Assembly (NCBI GenBank): GCA_017472735.1
Contig: JAFUOD010000004.1
Span: 1-48,919, forward strand
Direction of reading: 5' to 3'
DNA: 48,919 bases
DNA from: Oscillospiraceae bacterium
GTDB lineage: Bacteria; Bacillota; Clostridia; Oscillospirales; Ruminococcaceae
The notes beneath the pieces are model-generated. The model had not been told where the DNA came from, did no database searches, and saw only the letters and a list, made by a program, of their open reading frames with translations. Positions 23,644 to 34,939 of the stretch are shown here, in pieces. The position numbers and the translations under genes were made by a program. Each line of letters begins with the position of its first letter. Within the stretch, counting starts at the first letter, position 1.

Positions 23644-24294
23644 TTACATTATTTCGTTATAATTATAAATCACCTTGTCTGCAACACGCTTAATGTCATC
23701 CCAGTCATCGCTCGAGTGTTCCTCTAAAATGGCAACACAGTGCATGTTTCCTGCCTTTGCGCCAACACATCCTAAATAAATATCCTCAAACACACAGCAC
23801 TTTTCGGGCTCGGCACCAACCTTTTTTGCCGCCAAAAGGTAAACATCGGGGAAGCCTTTTTTGCGCTTGACCTCATCAGTTGTAACAAACGCATCAAACA
23901 AATCATAAACTCCATGACGCTTAAGGCAAGGCTCAAAAAGTTCACGGTGCGAGGCTGTAGCAAGTGCCAGCTTAACGCCGCTTTCCTTAAGCTTTTTAAG
24001 GAATTCCTGCGCACCTTCAACCATTGTTATCACTTCGCCATATTCATATTCCAAAAGCTCAAGCCACTCGTTAATAACCTCATCGGGGGTGTTTTTTACT
24101 CCGCACTCGGCAATAACATAATCAGCCGCCTGACGCATATTCAATGTCGCAACTCTGTCATAAAAATCCTCGGGAATAGGCAAGCCGCGGCGCTGCATAA
24201 AAATCTCGTCTACAATTCGCCATGTGTCGATCGAGTTCACCAATGTGCCGTCCAAATCAAAAATAGCACATTCCAAGTCTTTATAAAAATCCAT
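23644..24294 (-). CDS. HAD-superfamily hydrolase, beta-phosphoglucomutase/phosphatase-like
   Basis: 216 aa from the ATG at 24294 (MDFYKDLECAIFDLDGT), with AAAGGA eight bases upstream; the ORF extends six codons further. Motif I is FDLDGTLVNS, motif II ATASHRE, motif III/IV KKGFPDVYLLAAKKVG and CCVFEDIYLGCVGAKAGNM. The cap domain at about 20-80 is the helical type I form of PgmB/phosphoglycolate phosphatase relatives. The motif IV acidic residue is Glu-Asp in FED; the second acid usual at DS/DSxxG is replaced by Tyr-Leu (EDIYLG), so substrate and metal geometry may differ. The substrate is unknown. Confidence 0.87.
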   Translation of the reverse strand: MDFYKDLECAIFDLDGTLVNSIDTWRIVDEIFMQRRGLPIPEDFYDRVATLNMRQAADYVIAECGVKNTPDEVINEWLELLEYEYGEVITMVEGAQEFLKKLKESGVKLALATASHRELFEPCLKRHGVYDLFDAFVTTDEVKRKKGFPDVYLLAAKKVGAEPEKCCVFEDIYLGCVGAKAGNMHCVAILEEHSSDDWDDIKRVADKVIYNYNEIM

Positions 24295-24331
24295 GATAAT
24301 TGTCCTTTCCAAACAACATTTGCTACATTAT

Positions 24332-24360
24332 ATTTTATATTATACTCAAATGCTTGTCAA
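24332..24360 (-). promoter_or_regulatory. Promoter of the HAD hydrolase gene
   Basis: Minus-strand TTGACA, a 17-bp spacer and TAAAAT, 38 bp before the start codon. It abuts the recG promoter on the other strand. Confidence 0.6.
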
Positions 24361-24368
24361 TAAATACC

Positions 24369-24397
24369 TTGAAAAGCAGGTGCAAACAAGTTATAAT
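24369..24397 (+). promoter_or_regulatory. Promoter of recG
   Basis: TTGAAA, a 17-bp spacer and a perfect TATAAT, 34 bp before the recG start. Confidence 0.7.
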
Positions 24398-24430
24398 GTA
24401 AATGAAATTTATGCGAAAAGAGGTGAGGTA

Positions 24431-26458
24431 ATGGCTTTAAACGATAATATTCAATATTTAAAAGGCGTAGGTCCCAAGCGTGCTGAGCTGTTAAAAAAGC
24501 TCGATATCGAAACAGTTGGTGACCTTATTTATCATCTGCCGAGAAATTATCTCGACCTTACTTCACCCGTCGCCATCGCCGATGCTGTTTTAGATGAAAC
24601 CAATGTCATTTTCGGCAGAGTGGTCTCAAAGCTTGCGCCTGCACGAATCCGCAAGGGCATGACGATCTATCGCCTCGTGTTTACTGATGGTGTTGATGAC
24701 ATGTCAGTTGTAATTTATAACTCTGAATTTATGTTTAAAGCATTCGAGGTCGGCTGCGACTATATCCTTTGCGGCAAGGTAACAGGCAACATGACATCGC
24801 GCGAAATGTCGTCGCCGATTGTTATAAAAGCCTCGGCAAACGATAAAATTTTGCCCATTTACCCTTTAACCGAGGGGATAAATCAAAACTATCTTCGCAC
24901 CTGCATTAAAAAGGCTCTCGAACAGCTTAATAACGAAAGTTTTGAAACCTTGGGCGAAGATGATTTAAGAAGAATATGTCTCATGCCCCTTGATGAAGCG
25001 CTTAAAGAAATTCATTTTCCCAAAAACAAAGAGCTTGCCGTTAAAGCCCGCCGTCGTTTGGCTTTCGATGAGCTTTTGACCTTACAGCTTGCAATGCATG
25101 AAATGCGCTCAAACCGGCGCACGCAAACAGGTTATAAAATGCAAGCTCACAGTATTGATGCTTATTACAGAGCGCTTCCGTTTAAGCTAACGGGTGCGCA
25201 AAGCAGAGCAATATTTGAGTGTTTAAGCGATATGTGTCAAAACGCGCCCATGAACCGCCTTGTCTTGGGAGATGTAGGTTCGGGCAAGACTGCCGTTGCG
25301 GCTGCTTGCTGTTATTTTGCATACCTCAACGGCACCCAGTCAGTCTTAATGGCGCCTACCGAGATATTAGCACAGCAGCATTACGACACTCTTTGCAAAT
25401 TCCTTTTGCCGCTTGGTGTTAAGGTCGCGCTTTTAACAGGCTCGTTAACCGCAAAAAACAAGCGTGTTTTAAAAGAGGGCATAGCGTTGGGAGAATATAA
25501 CGTAATCGTTGGCACTCATGCGCTTTTGCAGCAATCCACCGAGTTTAACGATCTTGGCTTGGTAATAACCGATGAGCAGCACCGCTTTGGCGTTGAACAG
25601 CGTGCCGCCCTCGAGAAAAAAGGCAAAAATCCTCATCGCCTTGTAATGTCGGCAACCCCAATTCCAAGAACCTTAGCACTTATGATTTACGGCGAGCTTG
25701 ATATCTCGCTTTTAGATGAACTTCCCGGTGGCAGAAAGAAGATCGAAACCTATGCCGTAACAGGTAAGCTCCGCAAGCGCGCATTTGCTTTTATAAAAGA
25801 CAGGCTTAACGAGGGCAGGCAGGCATATATCGTTTGCCCTGCCATTGAAGAAAATGAAACCGTTAACATAAAATCCGTTAAAGAATACGCCGACAAAATC
25901 TCGGCAGAGGATTTTAAAGACTTTAGTGTAGGACTTTTGCACGGGCAGATGCCCGCCAGCAAAAAAGATGAGGTGATGCGCCGCTTTAAAAACGGTGAGA
26001 TAGACGTTTTGGTTTCCACCACCGTTATCGAGGTTGGCGTAGACGTACCAAACGCCGCAGTCATGCTTGTTGAAGACGCCGACAGATTCGGTCTTAGCCA
26101 GCTTCACCAGTTAAGAGGGCGAGTAGGAAGAGGGGAGTATCAGTCTTACTGTATCCTTGTTACTGACAATGTTTCCGATGCAAGTAAGCAGCGCCTTCGT
26201 GTTCTTTCTTCAACCTCAGACGGATTTAAAATCTCCGAGGCTGACCTCGAGCTACGCGGCCCCGGCGACTTCTTCGGTTCGGCACAGCACGGTTTGCCTA
26301 AACTTAAAATTGCTGACATCGCCGCCGACAGCGACGTTTTAAAGCTTGCACAATCAGTCGCAGGCGAAATTAACAGCAGAGGCTTGCTTGATTTACCGCA
26401 ATACTCAAAGCTGAAAGAGCGTGTACATCGCCTTTTCAGCGGTGAAATAACAGGATAG
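24431..26458 (+). CDS. recG: ATP-dependent DNA helicase RecG
   Basis: 675 aa from ATG 24431 with GAGGTGAGG upstream, the usual RecG size. The protein reverses stalled replication forks and processes Holliday junctions. The N-terminal wedge (OB) domain begins with IQYLKGVGPKRAELLKKL. Walker A is GDVGSGKT; the DExH box is TDEQHRFG; later motifs VMSATPIPRTL, STTVIEVGVDVPNA and QLRGRVGRG are intact. The C-terminal TRG-like segment LELRGPGDFFGSAQHGLP is present. It is followed 14 bp later by a flavodoxin-like gene. Confidence 0.97.
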   Translation: MALNDNIQYLKGVGPKRAELLKKLDIETVGDLIYHLPRNYLDLTSPVAIADAVLDETNVIFGRVVSKLAPARIRKGMTIYRLVFTDGVDDMSVVIYNSEFMFKAFEVGCDYILCGKVTGNMTSREMSSPIVIKASANDKILPIYPLTEGINQNYLRTCIKKALEQLNNESFETLGEDDLRRICLMPLDEALKEIHFPKNKELAVKARRRLAFDELLTLQLAMHEMRSNRRTQTGYKMQAHSIDAYYRALPFKLTGAQSRAIFECLSDMCQNAPMNRLVLGDVGSGKTAVAAACCYFAYLNGTQSVLMAPTEILAQQHYDTLCKFLLPLGVKVALLTGSLTAKNKRVLKEGIALGEYNVIVGTHALLQQSTEFNDLGLVITDEQHRFGVEQRAALEKKGKNPHRLVMSATPIPRTLALMIYGELDISLLDELPGGRKKIETYAVTGKLRKRAFAFIKDRLNEGRQAYIVCPAIEENETVNIKSVKEYADKISAEDFKDFSVGLLHGQMPASKKDEVMRRFKNGEIDVLVSTTVIEVGVDVPNAAVMLVEDADRFGLSQLHQLRGRVGRGEYQSYCILVTDNVSDASKQRLRVLSSTSDGFKISEADLELRGPGDFFGSAQHGLPKLKIADIAADSDVLKLAQSVAGEINSRGLLDLPQYSKLKERVHRLFSGEITG

Positions 26459-26472
26459 TAGGGAGAAGCTTT

Positions 26473-26979
26473 ATGAAAATAGATGCGATCGTATATACCT
26501 CAAACACAGGCTACACCAAGCAATATGCTAAAATGATTTCAGAAAAAACAGGTATACGACTTTACAACTTGCTTGACGCCAAAAAAATACTACCCAAAGG
26601 AGCAAATATCATATACCTTGGCTGGCTTATGGCAAGCATGGTTAAGGATTACAGTAAAGCCGCAAAAAACTTCAATATTAAAGCCGTTTGCGGCGTCTGC
26701 CTTGGCAATACAGGCTCGCAGATAGACGCAGTTAAAAAAATCAATAAATTGCCGCACGCCTTGCCTGTTTTCACCCTCCAAGGAGGATATGACCACGACA
26801 AGGTTAAAGGCATTTATAAATTCATGATGGATATGTTAACAAAAGCACTTTCAAAAAAGCAAAATCGCGCGCCCGATGAAGATGCAATGCTTAAGCTTAT
26901 TCTGCAAGGCGGCAGCTTTGTCAGCGAGGAAAATTTGTGCGATTTTATGCTTTGGTTTGAACAAAACTGCCAAGCCTAA
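26473..26979 (+). CDS. Flavodoxin-domain protein
   Basis: 168 aa with GGGAGA upstream of ATG. The FMN phosphate loop is TSNTGYTKQYA near residues 9-19, followed by a Rossmann-like pattern including NIIYLGWLMAS and VCGVCLGNTGSQ. It resembles flavodoxin-domain or MDR-type menaquinone-dependent oxidoreductase relatives (hemG-like), but no partner is next to it. It probably shares the recG transcript. The two functions do not suggest a joint pathway. Confidence 0.8.
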   Translation: MKIDAIVYTSNTGYTKQYAKMISEKTGIRLYNLLDAKKILPKGANIIYLGWLMASMVKDYSKAAKNFNIKAVCGVCLGNTGSQIDAVKKINKLPHALPVFTLQGGYDHDKVKGIYKFMMDMLTKALSKKQNRAPDEDAMLKLILQGGSFVSEENLCDFMLWFEQNCQA

Positions 26980-27044
26980 GCTTTGCTGCTTTTTGACCGT
27001 TTCGGGCGCTCCCACCCACCCGCCTCGCGCCCGCACTAAAAAAT

Positions 27045-27085
27045 CACCCTCTTGCATAACAACTTCGCAAGAGGGTGCACTTTTT
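27045..27085 (+). terminator. Terminator of the recG-flavodoxin unit
   Basis: CACCCTCTTGC pairs with GCAAGAGGGTG (11 bp) around an 11-nt loop, then CAC and TTTTT. Just before it at 27003-27033, CGGGCGC and GCGCCCG form a longer GC-rich stem with a C-rich loop. Confidence 0.85.
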
Positions 27086-27087
27086 GC

Positions 27088-27123
27088 AAAATAAACCTGA
27101 CCCGATAATTCGGGTCAGGTTTT
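27088..27123 (-). terminator. Terminator of rpoBC
   Basis: AAACCTGACCCGA pairs with TCGGGTCAGGTTT (13 bp, loop TAAT). The minus strand continues TTTATTTTG. It lies 20 bp after the rpoC stop; plus-strand T-run also follows, so it can act in both directions. Confidence 0.88.
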
Positions 27124-27141
27124 TAAAAAGCCTATATCTTA

Positions 27142-30100
27142 TTATTCAGATGCGCTGTCATGACTTGCGGCCGCTCTGTCAATATAGGTATCGTTTTTAA
27201 CAACTGTTGCATTGTTATAAACTTGCATACCTGTACCTGCAGGGAGGAGCTTACCGATGATAACGTTTTCTTTAAGGCCAAGCAAGTGGTCAGACTTACC
27301 CTTAATAGCAGCGTCGGTGAGCGCTCTTGTTGTTTCCTGGAAGGAAGCAGCAGAGAGGAAGCTTTCGGAGCTGGAGGAAGCCTTGGTGATACCCTGAATA
27401 ACAGGAATTGTTGTAATAAGCTTAGCACTAAGGTCGCCGGCATCTATCTCTTCCTGGATCTGAGCGTTGATAGCGTCGATCTCGTGCTTGTCAACCAACG
27501 TGCCGGGCAAGAGGTAGCTCGAGCCGGAATCGTCGATCTTAAGCTTTCTAAGCATCTGACGTGTAATAACCTCGATATGCTTGTCGTTAACATCAACACC
27601 CTGCAAACGGTAAACCTTCTGAACTTCGGTGATGATGTAGTTTCTTACAGCCTCGGGGCCAAGGATAGCCAAAATGTCAGCAGGATTCTTCGAGCCTGCA
27701 GTAAGTTCGTCACCAGCCACAACATTTTCGCCGTCTCTAACCTTAATTCTGTAATCCCACGGAACAGGATACTGTTCAACTTCACCTGTTTCGGTGTTGG
27801 TAACAACAATTACACGAGACTTCTTGATTTCTTCAATGTGGACCGTGCCGTCAATTCTTGTAAGGATCGCAGCACCCTTGGGCTTTCTCGATTCGAAGAG
27901 TTCTTCAACACGGGGGAGACCCTGAGTGATATCTTCTGCCGAAGCAACACCACCGGTATGGAAGGTTCTCATTGTAAGCTGAGTACCGGGTTCGCCGATA
28001 GACTGTGCAGCGATAATACCAACAGCCTCACCAACAGAAACGATTGCAGAGTGAGCAAGATCCATGCCGTAGCACTTAGCGCAAACGCCGCGCTTAGATT
28101 TACATCCAAGTACAGAGCGAATAGCAATTTTGTCCTTACCCTGAGCCTCCAAAGCTTCGATAACCTTGTTAGCGTCAGCAGCGGTCATAAGCTTGCTTGC
28201 AGACATGATAACTTCGCCTGTTTTGTCGTTCTTAAGGTCTTCAACCAAGAATCTGCCGACAAGTCTTTCAGCAAACGGCTCAATAAGCTCGTTGCCGTTT
28301 CTGATCTCAAATACTTCAATACCTTCATGTGTGCCGCAGTCGTCCTCGGTAATAATTACGTCCTGAGCTACGTCAACCAAACGTCTTGTAAGGTAACCCG
28401 AGTCAGCGGTACGGAGTGCGGTATCGGTCAAGCCCTTACGAGCACCACGGGAAGAAATGAAGTATTCAAGTACGTTCAAGCCTTCACGGTAGTTAGCACG
28501 AATAGGCATTTCGATGGTAGCACCAGAGGTGTTAGCGATAAGTCCGCGCATACCGGCAAGCTGACGGATCTGAGCGATGGAGCCACGGGCACCCGAGTCA
28601 GACATCATGTAAATGGGGTTATATTTATCAAGGTTTGCCTGCAAAGCAACGGTAACGTCGTCAGTAGCCTTAGACCAGATCTCGATGAACTTCTTGGACT
28701 TTTCGCCTCTCGAGATAAGACCTCTCTTATACTGAGCGTCAACCTTGTCAACAGCCTTGTCGGCGTTTGCCAAAATTTCCTTCTTCTTGGGAGGAATTTC
28801 AGCGTCGCAAACAGCAACGGTGATTGCTGCCTTTGTGGAATACTTAAAGCCTAAAGCCTTAACAGCGTCCAAAACCTCACTTGTTTTGGTGGTGCCGTGC
28901 TTGCGGATGCATCTTTCGATGATATCGGTAAGCTGCTTTTTCTTTACCAAGAATCCGATTTCAAGATCGAACTGCTTGTTAGAATCGGTTCTGTCAACGT
29001 AACCCAAATCCTGAGGAATGTTTTCGTTAAAGATGATTCTGCCGACAGTTGTGTTAATTATCTTAGAAACCTGATTTTCGCCGATAGTTTTAGTAACTCT
29101 TAAGCGGATCTTAGCCTGAAGTGAAACAAGACCTGCCTGATAAGCCATCATAGCTTCGTTAATATCACGGAATGTCTTGCCTTCGCCCTTTTCACCGTCT
29201 TTTTCAAGGGTGAGGTAGTAAGAGCCCAAAACCATGTCCTGTGTGGGAACTGCAACAGGCTTACCGTCGGCGGGCTTAAGGAGGTTGTTAGCGGCAAGCA
29301 TCAAGAATCTTGCTTCTGCCTGAGCCTCAACCGACAAAGGAACGTGAACAGACATCTGGTCGCCGTCGAAGTCGGCGTTGTAAGCGGTACATACAAGCGG
29401 GTGAAGCTTTAATGCTCTGCCTTCAACAAGCACAGGCTCGAATGCCTGAATACCCAAACGGTGAAGTGTAGGCGCACGGTTTAAAAGAACAGGATGTCCC
29501 TGAATTACGTTTTCAAGAGCGTCCCAAACTTCGTCACGGCCTCTATCAACCATCTTTCTTGCAGATTTAATGTTGATCTGAGGATTGGTGTCAACAAGTC
29601 TCTTCATAACAAAGGGCTTGAAGAGCTCGAGTGCCATCTCCTTAGGCAAACCGCACTGATACATCTTAAGCTCGGGGCCTACAACGATAACGGAACGGCC
29701 GGAATAGTCAACACGCTTACCCAAAAGGTTCTGACGGAAGCGGCCCTGCTTACCCTTTAACATATCTGTAAGCGACTTGAATGCACGGTTGTTGGGGCCT
29801 GTTACAGGTCTGCCGTGGCGACCGTTGTCAATAAGTGCGTCAACAGCTTCCTGAAGCATTCTCTTTTCGTTTCTTACAATAATGTCGGGAGCTTCAAGCT
29901 CGAGCATTCTCTTTAAGCGGTTGTTGCGGTTAATTACTCTTCTGTAAAGGTCGTTAAGGTCGCTTGTTGCATATCTGCCGCCGTCCAAGGGAACCATAGG
30001 ACGAAGATCCGGAGGAATTACGGGAACAACATCCAATACCATCCATTCGGGTCTGTTGCCCGAGGTTCTGAAAGCCTCAACGATCTCAAGTCTCTTTAAA

Positions 30101-30717
30101 AGTTTAATTCTCTTTTGGCCTGTGGGGAGGTCTTTAAGCTCAGCCTTAAGCTCTGCTGCCAAAGCTTCAACGTCAATTTCCTCAAGCAAGACTTTAATAG
30201 CTTCGGCACCCATGCCTGCCTTAAAACCGTCTTCATATCTCTCACGAGCGTCCTGATATTCCTTTTCGGTCAATATCTGCTTTTTAACAAGGCCGGTGTC
30301 ACCGGGGTCGGTTACAATATATTTAGTGAAGTATAAAACTTCTTCCAAACGCTTCTGCGAAACGTCAAGCATCTGTCCGATTCTCGAGGGGGTACCCTTG
30401 AAGTACCAGATGTGTGAAACGGGAGCTGCAAGTTCGATATGACCCATGCGCTCACGTCTTACCTTAGCGCGGGTTACCTCAACGCCGCAGCGTTCGCACA
30501 CCTTGCCCTTAAAACGGATCTTCTTATACTTACCGCAGTGACATTCCCAGTCCTTGGTTGGGCCAAAAATTCTTTCACAGTATAAGCCGTCTCTTTCGGG
30601 CTTCTGTGTGCGGTAATTTATTGTTTCGGGCTTTTCAACGGCACCGTGAGACCAGCTTCTGATCTGTTCGGGTGACGCAAGACCGATTTTTATTGAATCA
30701 CAAACGTTAAATTCCAA
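27142..30717 (-). CDS. rpoC: DNA-directed RNA polymerase subunit beta'
   Basis: 1191 aa, normal for Firmicutes. The start codon is TTG (30717), with AAAGAGGG about eight bases upstream; the first residues [19 protein letters not shown] support it. N-terminal zinc ligands are in [11 protein letters not shown]...CERCGVEV. The active-site Mg motif is NADFDGDQM. The second zinc site is in [30 protein letters not shown] marks the trigger-loop region. No large insertion is visible. It is co-transcribed with rpoB after a 38-bp gap. Confidence 0.98.
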   Translation of the reverse strand: MEFNVCDSIKIGLASPEQIRSWSHGAVEKPETINYRTQKPERDGLYCERIFGPTKDWECHCGKYKKIRFKGKVCERCGVEVTRAKVRRERMGHIELAAPVSHIWYFKGTPSRIGQMLDVSQKRLEEVLYFTKYIVTDPGDTGLVKKQILTEKEYQDARERYEDGFKAGMGAEAIKVLLEEIDVEALAAELKAELKDLPTGQKRIKLLKRLEIVEAFRTSGNRPEWMVLDVVPVIPPDLRPMVPLDGGRYATSDLNDLYRRVINRNNRLKRMLELEAPDIIVRNEKRMLQEAVDALIDNGRHGRPVTGPNNRAFKSLTDMLKGKQGRFRQNLLGKRVDYSGRSVIVVGPELKMYQCGLPKEMALELFKPFVMKRLVDTNPQINIKSARKMVDRGRDEVWDALENVIQGHPVLLNRAPTLHRLGIQAFEPVLVEGRALKLHPLVCTAYNADFDGDQMSVHVPLSVEAQAEARFLMLAANNLLKPADGKPVAVPTQDMVLGSYYLTLEKDGEKGEGKTFRDINEAMMAYQAGLVSLQAKIRLRVTKTIGENQVSKIINTTVGRIIFNENIPQDLGYVDRTDSNKQFDLEIGFLVKKKQLTDIIERCIRKHGTTKTSEVLDAVKALGFKYSTKAAITVAVCDAEIPPKKKEILANADKAVDKVDAQYKRGLISRGEKSKKFIEIWSKATDDVTVALQANLDKYNPIYMMSDSGARGSIAQIRQLAGMRGLIANTSGATIEMPIRANYREGLNVLEYFISSRGARKGLTDTALRTADSGYLTRRLVDVAQDVIITEDDCGTHEGIEVFEIRNGNELIEPFAERLVGRFLVEDLKNDKTGEVIMSASKLMTAADANKVIEALEAQGKDKIAIRSVLGCKSKRGVCAKCYGMDLAHSAIVSVGEAVGIIAAQSIGEPGTQLTMRTFHTGGVASAEDITQGLPRVEELFESRKPKGAAILTRIDGTVHIEEIKKSRVIVVTNTETGEVEQYPVPWDYRIKVRDGENVVAGDELTAGSKNPADILAILGPEAVRNYIITEVQKVYRLQGVDVNDKHIEVITRQMLRKLKIDDSGSSYLLPGTLVDKHEIDAINAQIQEEIDAGDLSAKLITTIPVIQGITKASSSSESFLSAASFQETTRALTDAAIKGKSDHLLGLKENVIIGKLLPAGTGMQVYNNATVVKNDTYIDRAAASHDSASE

Positions 30718-30755
30718 AATTCAAACCCTCTTTCCGTAAATATACAGCCGTCATA

Positions 30756-33700
30756 TTAAACGAGGTCGTTAAGTTCTTCTTCGTCAACGATCGAGAAGCC
30801 TTCAAGTGCTTCATCCATGTCAACGTCTGCGTCGTCCATATCGTCATTGTAAGCATCCTTGGTGTAGTCATCTTCAATAGTTTCTACACCCTCAGAATCA
30901 ACATATGACATACCGTAATCGGAAATGGGAGCAGGAATGATGTCGTTATCCTCGTCAAAGTTCTGGGAAAGGTCGATCTCTTCACCTGCTTCGTCGAGCA
31001 CCTTAACGTCGAGCGAGAGGGACTGGAGTTCCTTAACCAATACCTTAAAGGACTCGGGGATACCTGCCTTGGGCACGTTCTGACCCTTAACGATTGCTTC
31101 ATAGGTCTTAACACGTCCGGTGGTATCGTCAGACTTAACGGTAAGGATTTCCTGAAGAGTGTAAGCAGCACCGTAAGCTTCGAGCGCCCAAACTTCCATT
31201 TCACCAAAACGCTGACCGCCGAACTGTGCCTTACCGCCCAAAGGCTGCTGAGTTACCAAAGCATAAGGACCGACAGAACGTGCGTGGATCTTATCGTCTA
31301 CGAGGTGGTGAAGCTTGAGGTAATACATGATACCAACGGTTACTCTGTTATCAAAAGGCTCACCTGTACGTCCGTCATAAAGTACGGTCTTGCCGTCTTC
31401 AGCCATGCCTGCAAGCTTAAAGCACTCACGGATATCCTCTTCGTGTGCGCCGTCGAATACAGGGGTCATGATCTTCCAGCCAAGCTTTCTTGCAGCCATA
31501 CCAAGATGAACTTCAAGCACCTGACCGATGTTCATACGGGAAGGTACACCCAAGGGGTTCAAAACGATATCCAAAGGAGTACCGTCTTCAAGGAAGGGCA
31601 TGTCTTCCTGAGAAAGGATTCTTGAAACTACACCCTTGTTACCGTGACGGCCTGCCATCTTATCGCCCACAGAGATCTTTCTCTTCTGAGCGATATAGCA
31701 GCGAACGAGCATATTAACGCCGGGCGAAAGCTCATCGCAGTTTTCGGGAGTGAACACCTTAACGTCGATGATGATACCCGATTCGCCGTGAGGAACACGA
31801 AGCGAGTTGTCTCTTACTTCTCTTGCCTTTTCACCAAAGATTGCACGCAAAAGTCTTTCTTCGGCAGTAAGCTCGGTCTCACCCTTAGGTGTTACCTTGC
31901 CTACCAAGATGTCGCCGCTTCTTACCTCGGCACCGATACGGATGATACCGTTTTCGTCGAGGTCCTTAAGTGCGTCTTCACCGACACCGGGGATATCCTT
32001 AGTGATCTCTTCGGGGCCGAGCTTGGTGTCACGGCACTCGATCTCATATTCTTCGATATGAACAGATGTATAAACGTCATTTCTGACAAGCTTTTCATTT
32101 AAAAGAACAGCGTCTTCATAGTTATAGCCTTCCCAAGTCATAAAGCCGATAAGAGCGTTCTTACCAAGCGAGATCTCGCCGTTGCAGGTTGCGGGTCCGT
32201 CACCGATAACCTGATGAGCTTCAATTCTTTCGCCTTTTTCAACAATAGGTCTCTGGTTAGTGCAGGTACCCGAGTTGGAACGCTTGAACTTGGTTAAGGT
32301 GTATGTTTTAATGTTGCCAGAATCTTCTCTTACAACGATTTCGGAAGCGTCAACGTGTTCAACAACACCTGCCGCCTCGGAAACTACTGCAACGCCCGAG
32401 TCAACACAAGCCTTGTATTCCATACCTGTGCCGACAATAGGATTCTCGGTAACAAGGAGCGGAACTGCCTGACGCTGCATGTTTGCGCCCATGAGGGCAC
32501 GGTTTGCGTCGTCGTTTTCAAGGAAGGGGATCATTGCAGTTGCAACCGAAACTACCATCTTAGGAGATACGTCCATGAAGTCGATGTTTTCACGGTCGAT
32601 CTCCATGATCTGATCGCGATATCTGCCGTTGACCTTGGCACGTGCAAACTTGTTGTCCTCGGTCAAAGGCTCGTTAGCCTGTGCAACCATATAGTTATCT
32701 TCGACGTCAGCGGTCATGTAAACAACTTCGTCGGTTACAACGCCTGTTTCTTTGTCGACCTTGCGGTAAGGAGCTTCGATAAAGCCGTATTCGTTGATTC
32801 TGGCAAAGGATGCAAGGTAAGAGATAAGACCGATGTTAGGTCCTTCAGGAGTTTCGATAGGACACATTCTGCCGTAGTGAGAATAGTGTACGTCTCGAAC
32901 CTCGAAGCCTGCTCTGTCACGCGAAAGACCGCCGGGGCCTAAAGCCGAAAGTCTTCTCTTATGTGTAAGCTCAGCCAAGGGGTTGGTCTGGTCCATGAAC
33001 TGGGACAAAGGAGACGAACCGAAGAATTCCTTGATTGCAGCCGTAATGGGTCTGATATTGATGAGTGCGGTGGGAGTAACGACCTCGATATCCTGCGCCT
33101 GAATGTTCATTCTTTCGCGGATCACTCTTTCCATGCGGCTGAAGCCGATTCTGAACTGGTTCTGCAAAAGCTCGCCAACGCATCTTATTCTTCTGTTGCC
33201 AAGGTGGTCAATGTCGTCAATGGTGCCGACACCCTCGCAAAGGTTTAAGAAGTAAGAGATGGTAGCTATCATGTCGTCCAAAACAATGTGCTTAGGAATA
33301 AGCTCTTCGATTCTAGCCTTGATACCTTCGATAATTTCGTCGTTGTTAGCACTTGCTTCAAGAATTTCACGCAATACCTTAAATGAAACCTTTTCGTTAA
33401 CGCCATAGGGCTTAGCGTCGAAGTCGATATATCTGTCGATATCGACCATGCCGTTGCCGATAACCTTAACCTCAACAACTTCAACCTTGTGGGTAACTTC
33501 GCCTGTGGGGCTGGTAAGGGTCTCACGCTTTTCAACTGAAAGGTAAGCTTCCATAACGCCGCAAGCTTCAATTTCCATTGCACGGTCAAGCGAAAGAACT
33601 TCACCGGGCTCTGCCATGATCTCGCCTGTTAAGGGGTTAACAATGGGTCTTGCAAGTGTGTGGCCTGCAATACGGGAAGCGATGCCAAGCTTTTTGTTAT

Positions 33701-34529
33701 ATTTGTAACGGCCGAATCTGCAAAGGTCGTATCTTCTTGCATCGAAGAAGAGGTTGTTTAAGTGGGTGATAGCGCTGTCAACCGTCGGAGGTTCGCCGGG
33801 ACGGAGCTTTTTATAAACCTCGATAAGACCTTCATCGGTTGTTGTGGTAGCATCCTTTTGCATGATGGTTGCTTTAAGTCTTGCATCGTGGTTAAACATC
33901 TCGTCAATTTCATCGTTTGTGCCGATGCCGATTGCACGGATGAATGTGGTAAGCGGTATCTTTCTGTTTTTGTCAATACGAACATAGACTACATCGTTAG
34001 AGTCCATTTCATATTCAAGCCATGCACCTCTGTTAGGAATTACGGTGGACTTGAAAAGGTCCTTACCGGTCTTGTCCTTATCAGCAGCATAATAAACACC
34101 GGGAGAACGAACGAGCTGAGAAACGATTACACGTTCAGCACCGTTGATTACGAAAGTACCCGAGGGAGTCATGAGCGGGAAATCACCCATGTAAACTTCG
34201 CTGTCCTTAATTTCGCCTGTTTCAAGATTGTTAAGTCTTGCAGTAACACGCAGAGGAGCAGCATAAGTTGTGTCTCTTTCCTTACATTCCGCAATAGTGT
34301 ACTTTGGCTCGTCATCGAGTCGGTAGTCAATAAAACTTAGCTCTAAAGTCTCGTTATAGTCCTTGATAGATGCAACGTCCTTGAAAACCTCTCTTAAGCC
34401 TTCCTCGAGGAACCATTTGTATGAGTTCTTCTGGACTTCAATAAGGTTTGGCATTTCTAAGACTTCGTTGATCTTGGCAAAGCTTTTACGAACATTTTTG
34501 CCGAGCTTGACGTCCTTGACATTGACCAT
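30756..34529 (-). CDS. rpoB: DNA-directed RNA polymerase subunit beta
   Basis: 1257 aa from ATG 34529 with AAGGAG ten bases upstream. Conserved text includes [37 protein letters not shown] (split here only by reading), [18 protein letters not shown] and [18 protein letters not shown]. Every main position of the rifampicin pocket has the sensitive-type residue (Q of SQF, D of MDQ, H of THK, S of LSA), so native susceptibility is predicted, not tested. The acidic C-terminal tail ([19 protein letters not shown]) is species-specific. No ribosomal protein gene (rplL, rplJ) precedes it, contrary to the usual cluster. Confidence 0.98.
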   Translation of the reverse strand: MVNVKDVKLGKNVRKSFAKINEVLEMPNLIEVQKNSYKWFLEEGLREVFKDVASIKDYNETLELSFIDYRLDDEPKYTIAECKERDTTYAAPLRVTARLNNLETGEIKDSEVYMGDFPLMTPSGTFVINGAERVIVSQLVRSPGVYYAADKDKTGKDLFKSTVIPNRGAWLEYEMDSNDVVYVRIDKNRKIPLTTFIRAIGIGTNDEIDEMFNHDARLKATIMQKDATTTTDEGLIEVYKKLRPGEPPTVDSAITHLNNLFFDARRYDLCRFGRYKYNKKLGIASRIAGHTLARPIVNPLTGEIMAEPGEVLSLDRAMEIEACGVMEAYLSVEKRETLTSPTGEVTHKVEVVEVKVIGNGMVDIDRYIDFDAKPYGVNEKVSFKVLREILEASANNDEIIEGIKARIEELIPKHIVLDDMIATISYFLNLCEGVGTIDDIDHLGNRRIRCVGELLQNQFRIGFSRMERVIRERMNIQAQDIEVVTPTALINIRPITAAIKEFFGSSPLSQFMDQTNPLAELTHKRRLSALGPGGLSRDRAGFEVRDVHYSHYGRMCPIETPEGPNIGLISYLASFARINEYGFIEAPYRKVDKETGVVTDEVVYMTADVEDNYMVAQANEPLTEDNKFARAKVNGRYRDQIMEIDRENIDFMDVSPKMVVSVATAMIPFLENDDANRALMGANMQRQAVPLLVTENPIVGTGMEYKACVDSGVAVVSEAAGVVEHVDASEIVVREDSGNIKTYTLTKFKRSNSGTCTNQRPIVEKGERIEAHQVIGDGPATCNGEISLGKNALIGFMTWEGYNYEDAVLLNEKLVRNDVYTSVHIEEYEIECRDTKLGPEEITKDIPGVGEDALKDLDENGIIRIGAEVRSGDILVGKVTPKGETELTAEERLLRAIFGEKAREVRDNSLRVPHGESGIIIDVKVFTPENCDELSPGVNMLVRCYIAQKRKISVGDKMAGRHGNKGVVSRILSQEDMPFLEDGTPLDIVLNPLGVPSRMNIGQVLEVHLGMAARKLGWKIMTPVFDGAHEEDIRECFKLAGMAEDGKTVLYDGRTGEPFDNRVTVGIMYYLKLHHLVDDKIHARSVGPYALVTQQPLGGKAQFGGQRFGEMEVWALEAYGAAYTLQEILTVKSDDTTGRVKTYEAIVKGQNVPKAGIPESFKVLVKELQSLSLDVKVLDEAGEEIDLSQNFDEDNDIIPAPISDYGMSYVDSEGVETIEDDYTKDAYNDDMDDADVDMDEALEGFSIVDEEELNDLV

Positions 34530-34611
34530 TGGCTTATCACTCCTTATATAAATTTACATTTTCCATAACATTTTCGCATAAAAACGCCGAGGTTTTTGCC
34601 GATTTCAGACT

Positions 34612-34636
34612 GATTTTGTTTATTTTAAACAAAATC
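34612..34636. promoter_or_regulatory. Palindrome in the rpoB leader
   Basis: GATTTTGTTTA-TTT-TAAACAAAATC is a perfect 11-bp stem with a 3-nt loop, about 80 bp before rpoB. A second inverted repeat, AATCTGTTG/CAACAGATT, spans 34643-34680. Both lie between promoter and start, so they could form RNA structures in a leader of roughly 190 nt. Confidence 0.5.
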
Positions 34637-34720
34637 TCAATGAATCTGTTGAAAAAGTTCTAAATATTTTACAACAGATTTTGAAATAGGCGTCTTTTTA
34701 GCCATTATGATACATCTTAC

Positions 34721-34749
34721 AATTTAACTCATTTTCGTCAAGATGTCAA
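34721..34749 (-). promoter_or_regulatory. Candidate promoter of rpoBC
   Basis: Minus-strand TTGACA, a 17-bp spacer and TAAATT, about 190 bp before rpoB. The -10 match is only 4 of 6. It lies back to back with a strong plus-strand promoter. Confidence 0.5.
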
Positions 34750-34842
34750 GCATTGATTTTGGAAATTATGAAAATTTGTGAATAAACACTTGTTTTTGGG
34801 GTTGACAAACCTCGAATTAGGTATTTTTGACCATAAGGCATA

Positions 34843-34872
34843 TTGACAGTATGTGCAATTAGACGATATAAT
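34843..34872 (+). promoter_or_regulatory. Strong promoter of the DUF4349 lipoprotein gene
   Basis: Perfect TTGACA and TATAAT boxes with an 18-bp spacer, 67 bp before the chosen start. Confidence 0.8.
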
Positions 34873-34939
34873 TAAACCGTGCAATAAATTTTGCATATCA
34901 GTTGTATTATGGTTAGAAAACATCGAAAGGATGATGACA

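Noticed and set aside
27160-28854. A 564-codon open frame on the plus strand across rpoC.
   Set aside because: It lies wholly antisense to rpoC, has no ribosome site and no family motif. Long antisense frames are expected from the codon bias of a conserved gene.
32995-33090. Rifampicin-resistance substitutions in the RpoB pocket.
   Set aside because: All main pocket residues are of the sensitive type.
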